Assembly: GCA_011799875.1 (NCBI GenBank)
Contig: CM022302.1
Location: 305,113,048 to 305,177,047, forward strand
Direction of reading: 5' to 3'
DNA length: 64,000 nt
Source of the DNA: Thinopyrum elongatum
Lineage: Eukaryota > Streptophyta > Magnoliopsida > Poales > Poaceae
Shown here: piece by piece, positions 1-10,638 of the stretch
How the letters are laid out: every line of letters starts with the position of its first letter
Position numbering within the stretch: position 1 is the first letter of the stretch
Notes under the pieces: generated by a model
Told to the model about the DNA's origin: nothing
Databases searched by the model: none
What the model saw: the letters and a program-made list of their open reading frames with translations, nothing else
Made by a program: the position numbers and the translations under genes

Positions 1-2880
1 TTCTTTTTGTGTTTTTTAGAAATGCGAAAATTTGAAGTTCTTGATTTTATTTCTTTTAGTACCTAGAAAATGTGAGTTTTTATAAATAGCGAACTTCTCT
101 ATTTTTGAAATTTGGACTTCTTGGTTTATTTCTTTTAGTAACGAAAAAATCCTAAATTTGTAATAAATATTGAGACGATTTTGTTATTTTAATTTGGACT
201 TCTAGTGTTTTTTTATTTAGAGACGGTGAAAATCCTTTTTTATGAATTTTGAACTGCTCTATTTTTAAAATTTGAATTTCTTGTATATTTTATTTAGAAA
301 CAGTGAAATATCCGCTTCAAAGTACTCTGTTATTTTTGAAATGCTCTGTTATTTTTTGTTTGAACTTCTTATGATCTTCTCGTCAGCACATTTGTATTTT
401 CCAATTTTAAAAATTTCTCAAACCGAACCTCTGACTAATTCATTAATTAAATTTGAGCTTTATTCCTGTGTGGACTCCGAGGAGGTTATTATGTTTGTCT
501 TTCTCCCAAAAAGTATTTCATCAAGGAGATATAAGAGTAGGTTTCTTGTACATTTGATCGTTCTATGGAGAATGCACATTTGAACTTCCTGGTTTTGTAA
601 TAAACATCAAACTTCTCCGTTATTTAAATTCGAACCTCTATGTTTTTTGACTTTGAACTTTGAAAATCTGGTTTTGATGAACTCATCTATTTTTCCCATG
701 AGTCCCCACATGTGTATTTCTGTATTATACCGTTTTTTAACTTCAAAACTTTTGAATCAAATGTCATTTTTATTCTTAGGTTTTAGCTTCTTTTTTCTAA
801 ACCATTTTTAAAAATCCCATGAACTTTCTCGGGGGTACTAAGTTTGCGAGGCAAACTTGGTTTTTGATCTGTTTTTGTAGTACTAAATGAAAACACACTA
901 GCATAAACACTTGTTGAGAGAGAAAAAGAATAGGTGTACGTCATTTTTTGAACTTCTTCGTACTTTTGTCTCCCGTCAACATGCACGTACATTTTCAAAA
1001 CCAAAATCTGAAGACAGTTTAAGAAGAAAAGGAGTACGAAATATCATGTACTAGCATATACATGAATGTTACAATGAAAAGTCCACCAATATCTGAACAA
1101 GATTTTCTGTATTTTTATGCGAAAACTTTGTAATTTTCTTTCACAGTTCTATCTGAACTTCACTTCCAAAGTCAGATTGGACTGTGCAAGTTTCGCATGG
1201 TGAACTTCTATCTTTTTAATAAACACAACGAATTGCTACACACAACATTTCTATATAAATACCCAACAGTGGCGCAAAGTCAGATTTTTTTGGGCTCAGA
1301 CACCAACTTTTTGCACCCACATGTACACTGAACTTCAGACAATAAGTTATTTAAAAACACTACATAAGTGGACATAGTACAGCAGCACGGAAGCGAGATT
1401 TCTACTACCGGAGCAAATTCAAAGCAGCTACGATCTGAACTTTTGTGTTCTAACTTAGTTGGGTTCACAACATGAACTTCATAAAAATCTATACAACATA
1501 CACCACAGCACGCAAGCAGCACACCCAGTGCACGCATAAATGCCAGCATGCACGCACACACCAGTGCAATAACACACACTTTAGCATGTTCCCCAGTCCA
1601 CTCAAAGGGCGTTGGTGACTGGCCGCAGACAGGAGGTGGCACACCATGCAGTGCCTTCATGGACAAGTTAGAAGGACTCCGACGACCACACCTGTAGCAA
1701 AAGAGGTAGAAGTTCAGTTTTAGGTACAAGTTTAAATTTCAGATTTTTCAGAGGCACTTGCATGTACATGCTGATAGTAAAAGCAAGCATATAGCAGGAG
1801 ACTATAAACCGTAAAAACGAAAGCCAACACATGTTCAACAGTAGCCTAGAAGCGCACACATACAACCGTAATTGAACTTGGCATATAGCTATAGTAGGAC
1901 TTCCCGATGACAGACGCATAGCCATCGTAGAACTTGGCGTATAGCCATGGTTGAACTCTCGCCATCAGTGTACAGAATATCATTAAGGCTACAAAATAGA
2001 ACATGAATCAGCCATAAAAGAAAAGCACAACATCTGAACCTTCCATGGCCATGGGTTATGAGCATTACCACACAATAGAAAATAGTACAATAGCACTTAT
2101 CAATCTATTACAATTTTTTCAATATGGTAGTAACTAGCTCAAACGAATTTCAGGTCAATCTATTTGGTTCAGGTTCACTTGACCACTTTCTGAAAATGTT
2201 CATGCTCTAAAATCCAACTCTACAATTTTTTCAGTGTGGTAGTACTAGCTCGACCAAATAGTACAATCATGCTCTTCTTCAGAATATGATGACCATTTTG
2301 TGGAGTGTGCAGAGTTGCATTTTTGTGTCATTATATTTTTGCGACTCTGGTAGACTTGTCAGTATTTGGTTGAGCCTATACTATTTGGTCTCTTCGGATG
2401 ACCTAAACTTCTGAAGAAGAATACACAAAAAATGTACTATTTAAGCATATAGCAGGAGACTATAACTAGTTGCTTCGGTTGAGCCTGTACTATTTAAGCA
2501 TATAGTAGGAGACTATAGCAGCTCTTCTTCGGATGTTCAAATATAATGAGATGATCCTTTTCACAACAGTAACTAGCTCAACCGAAGCAACTTATGATGA
2601 CCTGAACTTCTGAAGAAGAATAAACGAAAAATGCAGAGTTGGATTTTTAGAGATGTAAATTCTTCCAAATTGCAATAATCAAATAGTAGCACCACATCAG
2701 ACTCCACACATCCCCTGTAGTTCAATCAGTCGAAGTAGTTAAGTTCAATTAACAGAAGTTTTTACCCCACCAAGATATCCATGTGCAGCAGCATGTTCAG
2801 TGAGGGTTCAAATCCTCCTAGAGAGAGAGTTCAGTGAAGAGAGGGAGGGGCAATACCTGACATTGAAGAGAGGTCGCATG
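1..2880. other. AT-rich stretch without a supportable gene
   Basis: The first ~1 kb repeats blocks containing GAACTTC/GGACTTC followed by TTTATTTCTTTTAGTA-like text, spaced roughly 60-70 bp apart, which looks like transposon subterminal sequence. Open frames on the minus strand between 1,280 and 2,071 have no recognisable domain and overlap one another in different frames, so I do not call a gene. The phrase AGCATATAGCAGGAGACTAT recurs near 1,787, 2,450 and 2,503. Confidence 0.5.
2466..2590. repeat. short inverted repeat
   Basis: GTTGCTTCGGTTGAGC near 2,470 is matched by its reverse complement, GCTCAACCGAAGCAAC, near 2,575, separated by about 85 bp. It could fold as a stem but no function is visible. 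Confidence 0.45.
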
Positions 2881-2890
2881 CTTCGAGTGG

Positions 2891-4060
2891 AGCGCCATGG
2901 CACTCACACACATCACATCACTCATTAACCATCATCACATGCACACAGCCAAGACCCAACACAACACTGCACATGAACTCACTCAGCGGCAGCAGGCCAC
3001 AACACCGCAAAGCCGCCATCATCTGCGACACACAACACACAGAAGTGCAGCAGCAGCGGCACACAACACACAGAATCCCTCTCTTCACTGGATTTCTCTC
3101 CATTTTTATTTAGAACTTCTGCAATTGGTCGCAAGAGGTCAATCTGTAGAATTTTGGGAGCACTGCCGGCTATGGATTAGAATCATTTAGAGAGAGAGAG
3201 AGAAGTAGCACCACATGATAGGTAAACAAAATTGTGATGACACACAATCAACAGAATTTGCAGCAGCACCGGAATGAGTGGAAGCAACTTTTTGCAACGT
3301 GATTTGCTTCCATTGTGAGATCCATCGAACTGATACGAATTTTCAGCCATCTCTGTTTTCTTCTTCAAAACACAATATCGAACTGATGTGGCTGGGCAGA
3401 TTGAACTGAATTGATGTGACGGGGAGGTGGTGGCAGCGGGGGGATCTTCCCAGGCGTACAGTACGGGCGTCGTCGCGGGACCAGGTAGGTTGCCTGGCCA
3501 CGATAGGAGGCCGGCAGAGGGGCATGCGGGGCAGCCGCCGGGCGCCAGCAAACGACGCTGTGGGGTGGAGACGCGCGGGGCAGTCATGGGGGTGGAGCCA
3601 GATGCTGCTGCAGGGTGGTGTGCGACCGCGAAGTGTAGGCGTGCGGTGACCGGCAACCTTGACCGGCGGCAGTCATTTCTGGGATGTGGGGCGTGGTGGC
3701 ACACTGGCGGTTTGGGGTGGAGGCAGTTTGCGTGCGGCGGCCGGCAACCTTGAGCGGCCGACAGGGCCGAGCAGCCAGCGGCAGGGTTGGGGTGGCTGGC
3801 GGCGGGAGGCGCATCGGGGTCGGGGGACGGCGACAGGGCCGGGGTGGCCGGCGGCAGGAGGTGCGCCGGCACCAGGGGGTGGCTGCGGTTGTGGAGGGGG
3901 CGGGCAAGGTGGGGACCGGGTGGGGATTGTGGGGGAGTGGGAGGGGGTGGGTGAGGAGGTTTTTTTTTCTTTTTCCTTCATCCACTGTACCGGTTTGGGA
4001 GTTCGGGCGCCAGCTCTATACAGGGCCGCTGTGATGAGAATACTTATTCTGATCCTGTGA
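2891..4060. other. GC-rich low-complexity island
   Basis: From about 3,410 to 3,960 the composition jumps to very GC-rich, with open frames in several phases on both strands. That pattern is expected from low-complexity CGG/GGC sequence and is not evidence of coding. The phrase GCCGGCAACCTTGA occurs twice, near 3,650 and 3,745, so part of the island is internally duplicated. It could be the 5' end of a captured grass gene, but I see no domain, splice pattern or initiation context that decides it. Confidence 0.4.
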
Positions 4061-4071
4061 TTAGAATAGTG

Positions 4072-4174
<103 letters not shown>

Positions 4175-4179
4175 CAAAA

Positions 4180-5500
4180 CAACCTTCTATCTTCTGCTAA
4201 CACTTGCGAACTGCATGCTCAATTGAATTGCACTTCATCTTTTGTACGGTGAGCATTGCAATGCTTTATGGGAGAACTGCTTCATTTTTTGGCGGTTCCC
4301 GTCTGTTCTGTGTGGAATCGGGTGTTGCGGGATGATTTAATTTGTTTCTTGACGCTATTCGACTTTTTTTTCATTGTAATTTGTTGAAAAACGACTAAAA
4401 TATGGGTAAATTGAGTGATTTGGCGAACGAGCTTTGCTCTGTTTGTTTGTATTCATGTCGGATGCCACTTTTTGGCACTCGGATGTTGTTTGTTAGTAGG
4501 AATTCATTGACTGCGTTCGTTTAATCACTCCCTTTACTCTATAGTTTGTGTAATTTTTAGGAGTTAGTTTTCAATTCCTGCGAATTTGATTGTGTGGGCG
4601 GGTGAGGTTCGTCCGCTCCTCTGTTCTTGTTGATTTTTTGGATTTTGTGCGTTGATGCGTTTTTCAATCTTGTAATTACTGTCACTGTTTGTTTGGATTC
4701 ATTGTATTGCGGCTGTAATCTTCATATTTTGAATTGTAATTTTTAAAGAAAAGCTCATGCGGTTCGTCCAGGGACCGTGTGTTCGATGTAATTTTTTGCG
4801 GGGTATTCTTCAAAAAAATTGTGATTGGGAATTTTTAGGCGAGTTATGGAAGTGCGAGTGAATTGGCACCTCTGTTAATCTCCCACATGTCTATATTTGT
4901 ACTGCTTTAATTTTATTGTTGCAGTTCTGGCATATGTTGTAGTGCACTACATTTTGTTTAGTAGTGGACTTCGTTGTAGCTGTATTAAAGTGATCATGGC
5001 AGCTTACCAGATTTCTCTTTTCTTAAACTGCATTATGTGTTTTAGAGAACTGCATAATATGCACTTTCGTACTACATTAGCAGTGTGGTCTTTCTTGTGT
5101 TGGTGTTTTTGTACTACATTAGAAGTATTTCGTACTACATTATAATAGATGGTCTTTTTTGTGTTGGTGTTAGCTGAATAGTTATTATGACAAAAAATTT
5201 GAACTGCATACGATGAGAATTCCTTTTGAACATCATATGTTAACTGCAAAGTTTTGACCATTCGGATTGCATTGTTACTGTTCAATGGACTGCATTTTTT
5301 TATACTTAGGACCACACTATGTGTATTAGATAACTGCATTCTGTCACCAGCAACTTGTCTAAAAGGGTGATAAAATGATGGATACGAGGTTGCATACATT
5401 AATAAGGCCCCGTCCAAAGTGTCTGATGGACATAATTTTAAAACCATACAGCATAAGCAAAGCATTAGAAATATGCCACAGATGGCTTGCTTTATCTTAG
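4180..5500. other. AT-rich stretch, no gene seen
   Basis: T-rich DNA in which ACTGCAT-type motifs begin to recur from about 4,900 onward (CTGCATT, CTACATT). The small overlapping open frames on both strands lack any recognisable domain. Confidence 0.5.
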
Positions 5501-5505
5501 ACAGC

Positions 5506-5748
5506 CTATAGTGCAAATATTGTAAACTTCAGGGAGTCTTCTTCTTTGTAGAAAAACACCATGGCCACTTCTCGGGCCTCAAAGCCATTCTGGGAGACAA
5601 AATCTTTCCAACCAGTAGTTATGTTGATGCAATCTTCAGAGTCGATGTGGTAGTCAGCTTGCATGTCTGCATACCCATTCTTTTGTTGTGTCTCCAAAGT
5701 AACCTTCCCTGAACTCGGAGCAGGAAACTTTATTGTGGATGGCAGTTT
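5506..5748 (-). pseudogene. B3 DNA-binding domain fragment (REM-like)
   Basis: The minus-strand frame reads through most of a plant B3 domain. After an acceptor-like TACAG it starts with KLPSTIKFPAPSSGKVTLE, then INITTGWKDFVSQNGF, then VAMVFFYKEEDSLKFTIF and a stop. The GW-x-x-F core, the hydrophobic V-x-FFY strand and the final L-x-F-x-I strand are hallmarks of B3 domains of plant transcription factors, which bind DNA in the nucleus. Only about 80 residues are present, the N-terminal strands are missing or in another exon, and the surroundings are transposon-like. A captured or relict exon is therefore more likely than a working regulator. Confidence 0.6.
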
Positions 5749-6221
5749 CTGTATTTTGGCATGGATGGAAAAAGAATTTTTATAAGTAAACACCAAATGT
5801 TTTTCTTTATATTTAGGATGATCTGTTTATGTTAACTCAAATATGTACATATATATGACTACTATTTTATAAAGTAGTTGCAATGTATGAACAAACTTAT
5901 ATACGGAATTGACCTCTAGTTTTAGTAGAATATATATTATACTGTAACATGTTTGCACTGCAAGGTCATTTGCAGTGTACTTCGCTAGCATGTTAAGAGA
6001 ACTGCAACACTGATCTATTGATCCTCTTTTTTGTTCATTTGTTGGGGTTCTGATCTAACTAGTGTTTGATACCTGGTGTGGTACTGAAGAAAAATAGGTA
6101 GAACTATCTAGTCTTAATAGCTGACAAATCTGAACAACAATACAAATCTTTGTATTATTGATACTACTGAACAAATTGATGGAAATATACATTCATATGT
6201 GGATTTGCAGCCTTGATTGTG

Positions 6222-6434
6222 TCAAAAATTGTGAGGGAAAAAACATAACCAACTTTCCTGCAGGTCTGCGGATGTGAGGCGATGAAGAAATGGTGCCCGA
6301 AACCACCTGTTGGGTATCATCAGGCACCCGAGGTTGCTGCGCCACACGGCGTCGATGAGCTCCAGACCATCGGCGTACATGCATGTGTCTGCTATCGGCA
6401 CCATCCTTGCTAAGCATCCGCACGAACAGTCCAT
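6222..6434 (-). other. possible upstream exon of the B3 relict
   Basis: A 70-codon open frame begins MDCSCGCLARMVPIAD and runs toward the B3 fragment on the same strand. Small Cys-containing first exons precede B3 domains in some grass genes, but no clean donor joins the two and the sequence between is AT-rich. This link is inference only. Confidence 0.2.
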
Positions 6435-6910
6435 GGCGGGTTCAGTGGAGATTCAGAGAACAGTTGGGGATGGGCGGAACCCTAGATCTACGATTTGAAG
6501 AAGAAGAGGAAGGGGGTAGGAGTTGTGTGAGTCTGGAGCACGAATGGATAGGTTTTATGCAGCCAATTGAGCAACGAAAGTAATAAATGTTGTGGTTGGT
6601 GTTAGGTGGTGGAGGGATGCTGATTCAGTCTACGGTAATGCATTTGAAAAGCAACAACACGAACTGCATTATCGTATGCAAACGAACTGCAGAATTTGTG
6701 GACTGTGTTTAATTTTTTTATTTTTCTAGTTATTGTTTATATTTTTATTGGGCCATGGTTTTTCATGGTATGTGGGAATGTTTTTTATTTTCAGTGTCCT
6801 CTCTTTGCGTGTTGGGCCTGTGTTGGGGAGGAAAAACGCATTCGGCCCAAGTAGGCCTTGCCTTGCAGAACGGCTGCTTCCCGATGCACTATGTGCGCGC
6901 GCTAATGTTT

Positions 6911-6957
6911 AGTCCCACCTCGCCCGTCGTCGAAAGCGCGCCGGACCGGTTTATAAG
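6911..6957 (+). promoter_or_regulatory. snRNA-type promoter signature (USE plus TATA)
   Basis: AGTCCCACCTCG at 6,911-6,922 closely matches the plant snRNA upstream sequence element (consensus RTCCCACATCG). TTTATAAG follows at 6,950-6,957. The gap of 27 bp lies between the spacing usual for Pol III (about 24) and Pol II (about 33) snRNA genes, so polymerase class cannot be assigned. Confidence 0.45.
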
Positions 6958-6979
6958 CCCTGGCGAGGCAACGCTCTCG

Positions 6980-7161
6980 AACTCCTCTGGTTACTTAGTG
7001 GGCGCTTATACACGGCGCTCGCTGCTCTTTCCTCGCTTACCCGTGGGCCCTTGTGTGCCCGGCCCCATGCATCGTGGCTCAGAACGGACTCGCCTACTGT
7101 GGGCGCAAACTTAGTACGAGACTGGCTGGGGCCTGGTTGCACCTGGGTGGTCAATTTTTTT
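6980..7161 (+). ncRNA. candidate small non-coding transcript
   Basis: The stretch downstream of the USE/TATA pair is GC-rich compared with its surroundings and ends in a seven-T run at 7,155-7,161, which would serve as a Pol III terminator. The sequence does not match U1, U2, U4, U5, U6 or U3 as I know them. The assignment rests only on the promoter and terminator positions; the region may equally be a captured promoter with no RNA product. Confidence 0.25.
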
Positions 7162-8170
7162 CATATTTTTCCTCTTACGTTTTTTTTCTAATATAGGGCG
7201 TGCACTGCTTAGTAAATCATTTTGCACTGCATTCATCAGGTTTGTGTACTACATGTGCACACATTTCGCACTACATATGAGGTGCCTTTTTGTGCACTGC
7301 ATCTTGGTCGATTTTTTTAGTGTTTTTCTTCTTACATATTCTTATTTAATATACGGTGTGCACTGCTTTGTTAGGTCTGTGTGCATTGCATTCGTTAGAG
7401 TCCTGTATTGCATGTGCACACATTTTGCACTACATATGCACTAGCATTTTTGCACTGCATTCATCAGGTTTGTGTACTGCATGTGCCCACATTTCGCAGT
7501 ACACATGCAGGTGCATTTTTTGCACTGCATGCATCCTATTTGTGCACTGCATCCTGGTCGAATTTTTCTTTGTTTTTTTCCTCTTACGTATCCTTTTCTA
7601 ATATATGGTGTGCACTACTTTGTTAGGTCTGTGTGCACTGCATTTGGTTGTACCTGGGTGGTCAATTTTTTTTCATATTTTTCCTCTTACGTATTTTTGT
7701 AATATAGGGCGTGCACTGCTTAGTAAATCATTTTGCACTGCATTCATCAGGTTTGTGTACTGCATGTGCACACATTTCACACTACATATGCAGGTGCATT
7801 TTTGTGCACTGCATCTTGGTCGATTTTTTTAGTGTTTTTCCTCTCACGTATTCTTTTCTAATATACGGTGTGCACTGCTTTGTTTGGTCTATGTGCACTG
7901 CATTCGTCATAGTCCTGTACTACATGTGCACACATTTTGCACTACATATGCAGGAGCATTTTTGCACTGCATTCATCAGGTTTGTGTACTGCATGTGCCC
8001 ACATTTCACATTACACATGCAGGTGCATTTTTTGCACTGCATGCATCCTATTTGTGCACTGCATCCTGGTTGAATTTTTCTTGGTTTTTTTCCTCTTACG
8101 TATTCTTTTCTAATATACGGTGTGCACTGCTTTGTTTGGTCTATGTGCACTGCATTTGTCAGAGTCATGT
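7141..8170. repeat. ~512-bp tandem duplication built of ACTGCAT units
   Basis: ACCTGGGTGGTCAA at 7,141 recurs at 7,652, and CATTCGT(T/C)A(G/T)AGTCCTGTA at 7,389 recurs at 7,901, giving a period of 511-512 bp. Each copy is itself a series of ~30-35-bp units carrying GCACTGCAT and CATGTGC(A/C)CACATTT. The open frames that run through this block are by-products of the repeat. Confidence 0.8.
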
Positions 8171-8495
8171 ACTGCATGTGCACACATTTTGCACTGCATG
8201 CATCGCTTGTGTGCACGGCATCTTCCTCCATTTTGTGCACTACTCGAATAACATACTTTATGTGCATTGCAGTATGTTGTAGTATTGAACTCTAGTTTAG
8301 TAATTGAAGTAAAGTTCTTCATAACATAAGCAAAGTTCATCGTTACAAGCCATTCTGACAAGCAAACTAAGTTCAGCAAAAGCAAATGATCACAAGCAAA
8401 CTAACGTTACATAAGCAAACAACAGAAAGCAAATTTGACGATAAATCTAAAACGATGCAAGCAATATTGGTTCTTGGCCGGCACCGTCCGCTTCT

Positions 8496-9181
8496 TCACC
8501 AGGTAGAGTCTCCCCAGCTGCTCCTGGCGTGCTTCTTGGGGGGCTCCTCCTTCTCCAGCTTTGCACGGCGAAGCCCGTCATGGGTGAGGGTGATGTGGTT
8601 CCATATCTCGTACGCTGCGTAGGCGTCCTTTGCCGCGTACTCGATGTGCCTCATGGACAGGGGCAGGGAGGCCCAGCGCGCGTGTTCTTCGTTGGTGATC
8701 TTCTTCTTCATATTGTTGTAGTAGTCGTCGATGAGCATGCCGGTGATGTTTGCAAGGGAGTCCAACTCCTTGGTGGCCTCAGGCACCCTCCATTCCTTCT
8801 GGATGTCGACGAAGTTGGCGACCTCCAGATTGACACGCTCTAGCTTGGTTTTGTCGTCGCCGATGGAGAACCAGCAAACGTGTACCTGGGGTCGGCGAGG
8901 AAGTTGTCGAAGATGGTGCACCTTTCAGCGGCGCTCAGTTGGAAGAGCAGCACCGGCTGAGTCTTGCCGATGAAGAGTTGGACGAGGGCGGGTTTCTGTG
9001 TCGTGTCAGGCTCATTGTTGTACTCCAGATCAATTCCGATGATCTTGTGGCGCTGGAGCTTGAGGTGGCGCTAGTACTGCTCGAGGGAGGTCGCCATCTG
9101 CTTCTTGTCGTTGGTGTGGATGACGTGCAACTTGGTGTTGCCGTGGGCCTCCATGTTCCTGTACTCGTCGACGAACCCCAT
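8496..9181 (-). pseudogene. DEDD 3'-5' exonuclease (RNase D/WRN-like) pseudogene
   Basis: Starting at the ATG at 9,181 the minus strand encodes MGFVDEYRNMEAHGNTKLHV, then the Exo I motif IIGIDLEYNN with the catalytic Asp and Glu, and LLFQLSAAERCTIFDNFLAD. After a frameshift come VNLEVANFVDIQKEWRVPE and the Exo III motif YAAKDAYAAYEIW. This is the DnaQ-like fold that removes nucleotides from 3' ends. The frame is broken twice: a TAG at 9,071-9,073 just before Exo I, and a one-base loss near 8,871. It has no introns and is embedded in ACTGCAT-rich DNA, which suggests a gene copy captured by a transposon. Similar exonuclease genes are multicopy in Triticeae (recalled, not checked). Confidence 0.8.
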
Positions 9182-10050
9182 CGCCGGAAGTAGGGCTTGG
9201 AGTCTTCTGTGGAGATTGATGAGATGGAGCGATTTGGTGGCAGCGCAATGGCGAGTTGTGTTGTTGTGGATGAGAAAGCCTTGGTGGGGGTCTGACTTTA
9301 AGGGGGGAGATGGCCGCAGCGGATGAACTGCACGATCTCGCTGATGATGCGGTTGTGCAGATCGTGGGTTGGGTTTGCGTCTGTGATCGTGGGTTTGTGG
9401 CGATGGAACCTCTCGGATTGGGTGGTTGTCTCTGAACGTGGTTTGTTTAACATGGTTTTATTTTTATTTTTCACCTGTAAAATTTGTTAACCACCATGTT
9501 TTGTGCGAACGGGCATTGTCATGTTATATGTATTATACGTGTTTCCGAAACTACATTTCTTATGATACCGCACTGCTTCGTCTAACAAAATGCACTGCAT
9601 TGTGCGCACTGCACCTGTTTTGCGTGTACTTGCTGCAGCCCCTGGAAAAAAGTGCAGTATATTCCGCAATTTGCGAGTATTTCGCTGTGAACTAGACCAT
9701 GTATGTATTCATGTATGTATTCCGAAAACTGCATTGCTTATGATACCGCACTGCTTCATCTAACAAAATGCACTGCATTGTCTATAGCATCGTACTGCAC
9801 TTGTTTTGCTTGTACTTGATGCAACCCTTGGCACGGGTGGGGGGGGACCCCCCCTCATATTTTTGTTGTTGTGACACTTATTTGAAGGTAGATTTTTTCT
9901 TCGAACACGTTATCTTAACACGTGCGTTGTTTTTTTGACTTTAACTTTTTTTTACGAACATCATGTATTTATTTGTTTGACTGTCCGAACTTCATTTTCA
10001 TTCATAGCGAACTGCATCTGGTACTAACTTCTTTGTTTCGATCTGGTCCG
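9182..10050. other. spacer with ACTGCAT motifs
   Basis: The first ~250 bp is GC-rich and forms the 5' flank of the exonuclease pseudogene. The rest is AT-rich with TGCACTGCAT repeats at 9,590-9,610 and 9,770-9,800. No gene is supported. Confidence 0.5.
9839..9854. repeat. G8-A-C7 perfect hairpin
   Basis: Eight G are followed by one A and seven C. The palindrome could form a tight hairpin or a G-quadruplex-prone tract; no function is evident. Confidence 0.7.
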
Positions 10051-10059
10051 TCTTATTTA

Positions 10060-10120
10060 GCCGGGCCGTTTAGGGCCGGCCCATTTTATGTAACTCTTTC
10101 CCACGTGGGCCTCGCACGTG
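10060..10120 (+). promoter_or_regulatory. promoter of the C48 peptidase gene
   Basis: Two GGGCCG/GGGCCGGCCC blocks (site II/TCP-like) near 10,063-10,082 are followed by two G-box cores, CACGTGGGCC at 10,102 and CACGTGGCCC at 10,115. These are common proximal elements of plant Pol II promoters. A CT-rich leader begins directly downstream, which supports transcription to the right. Confidence 0.5.
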
Positions 10121-10139
10121 GCCCTCCCAGGCGCTCCCA

Positions 10140-10638
10140 CTGCTCCGCTCATAGGGAGAGACCGAAAAGAAACCTCTCCACTCTCTTGCAGCGGCTCCCG
10201 AAGCATCTCTCCCTCGAGCAAAACCGTCGTCGTCCGCAGCAACCGCCGTCGCGCACGGAACCGCCGTCCTCAAGAGGTCCATATTCCTGCATTCCGCGTC
10301 CCCGTTCGCTCCCCCAGCCCTTCCCACTCCGCTCCCCCAGCCCTTTCCCCTCCGTTCCTGCCCCACCCCCACCGCTGCCGTTCATTCCCTTTTTTGTGGT
10401 ACGTTTCTCGTGCCCTCTGTCATGATCGTCCCCTGATCTACTTTTGTGATTCTCGTAGCATTGCTGCATTTTTTGTTTATGTATTTTTTTCCGTAAGCAG
10501 GCTATTTGATCTCGAATTGAAGTTGGTACTCGCGTGTGCTCTATAGGCAGAGCAAGGTGCATCTAGGGTTTTGTCAGATTTCGTCTTTTTTTTGTTGCTG
10601 ATATCTGTCACTCAGTCCTTGCGCTGCAGGCAAACGGC
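10140..10638 (+). other. 5' untranslated exon and leader intron
   Basis: A CT/CCG-rich leader runs to about 10,398, where GTG|GTACGT is a plausible donor. The acceptor is GCTGCAG at 10,629, nine bases before the chosen ATG. Leader introns of this kind are usual in grass genes. Confidence 0.45.

Noticed and set aside
1280..2071. Minus-strand ORFs of 149, 85 and 60 codons
   Set aside because: Overlap in different frames, no domain, no promoter or splice pattern.
3183..4060. Long open frames on both strands of the GC island
   Set aside because: All arise from GC-rich low-complexity sequence; six-frame openness is expected and no domain or splice structure is present.
6755..7114. 119-codon plus-strand ORF
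   Set aside because: It runs straight across the USE/TATA promoter signature and has no domain; better explained as non-coding.
7244..8282. Cys/His/Thr-rich reading frames over the ACTGCAT array
   Set aside because: Translation of TGCACTGCAT repeats; each frame gives similar repetitive peptides.
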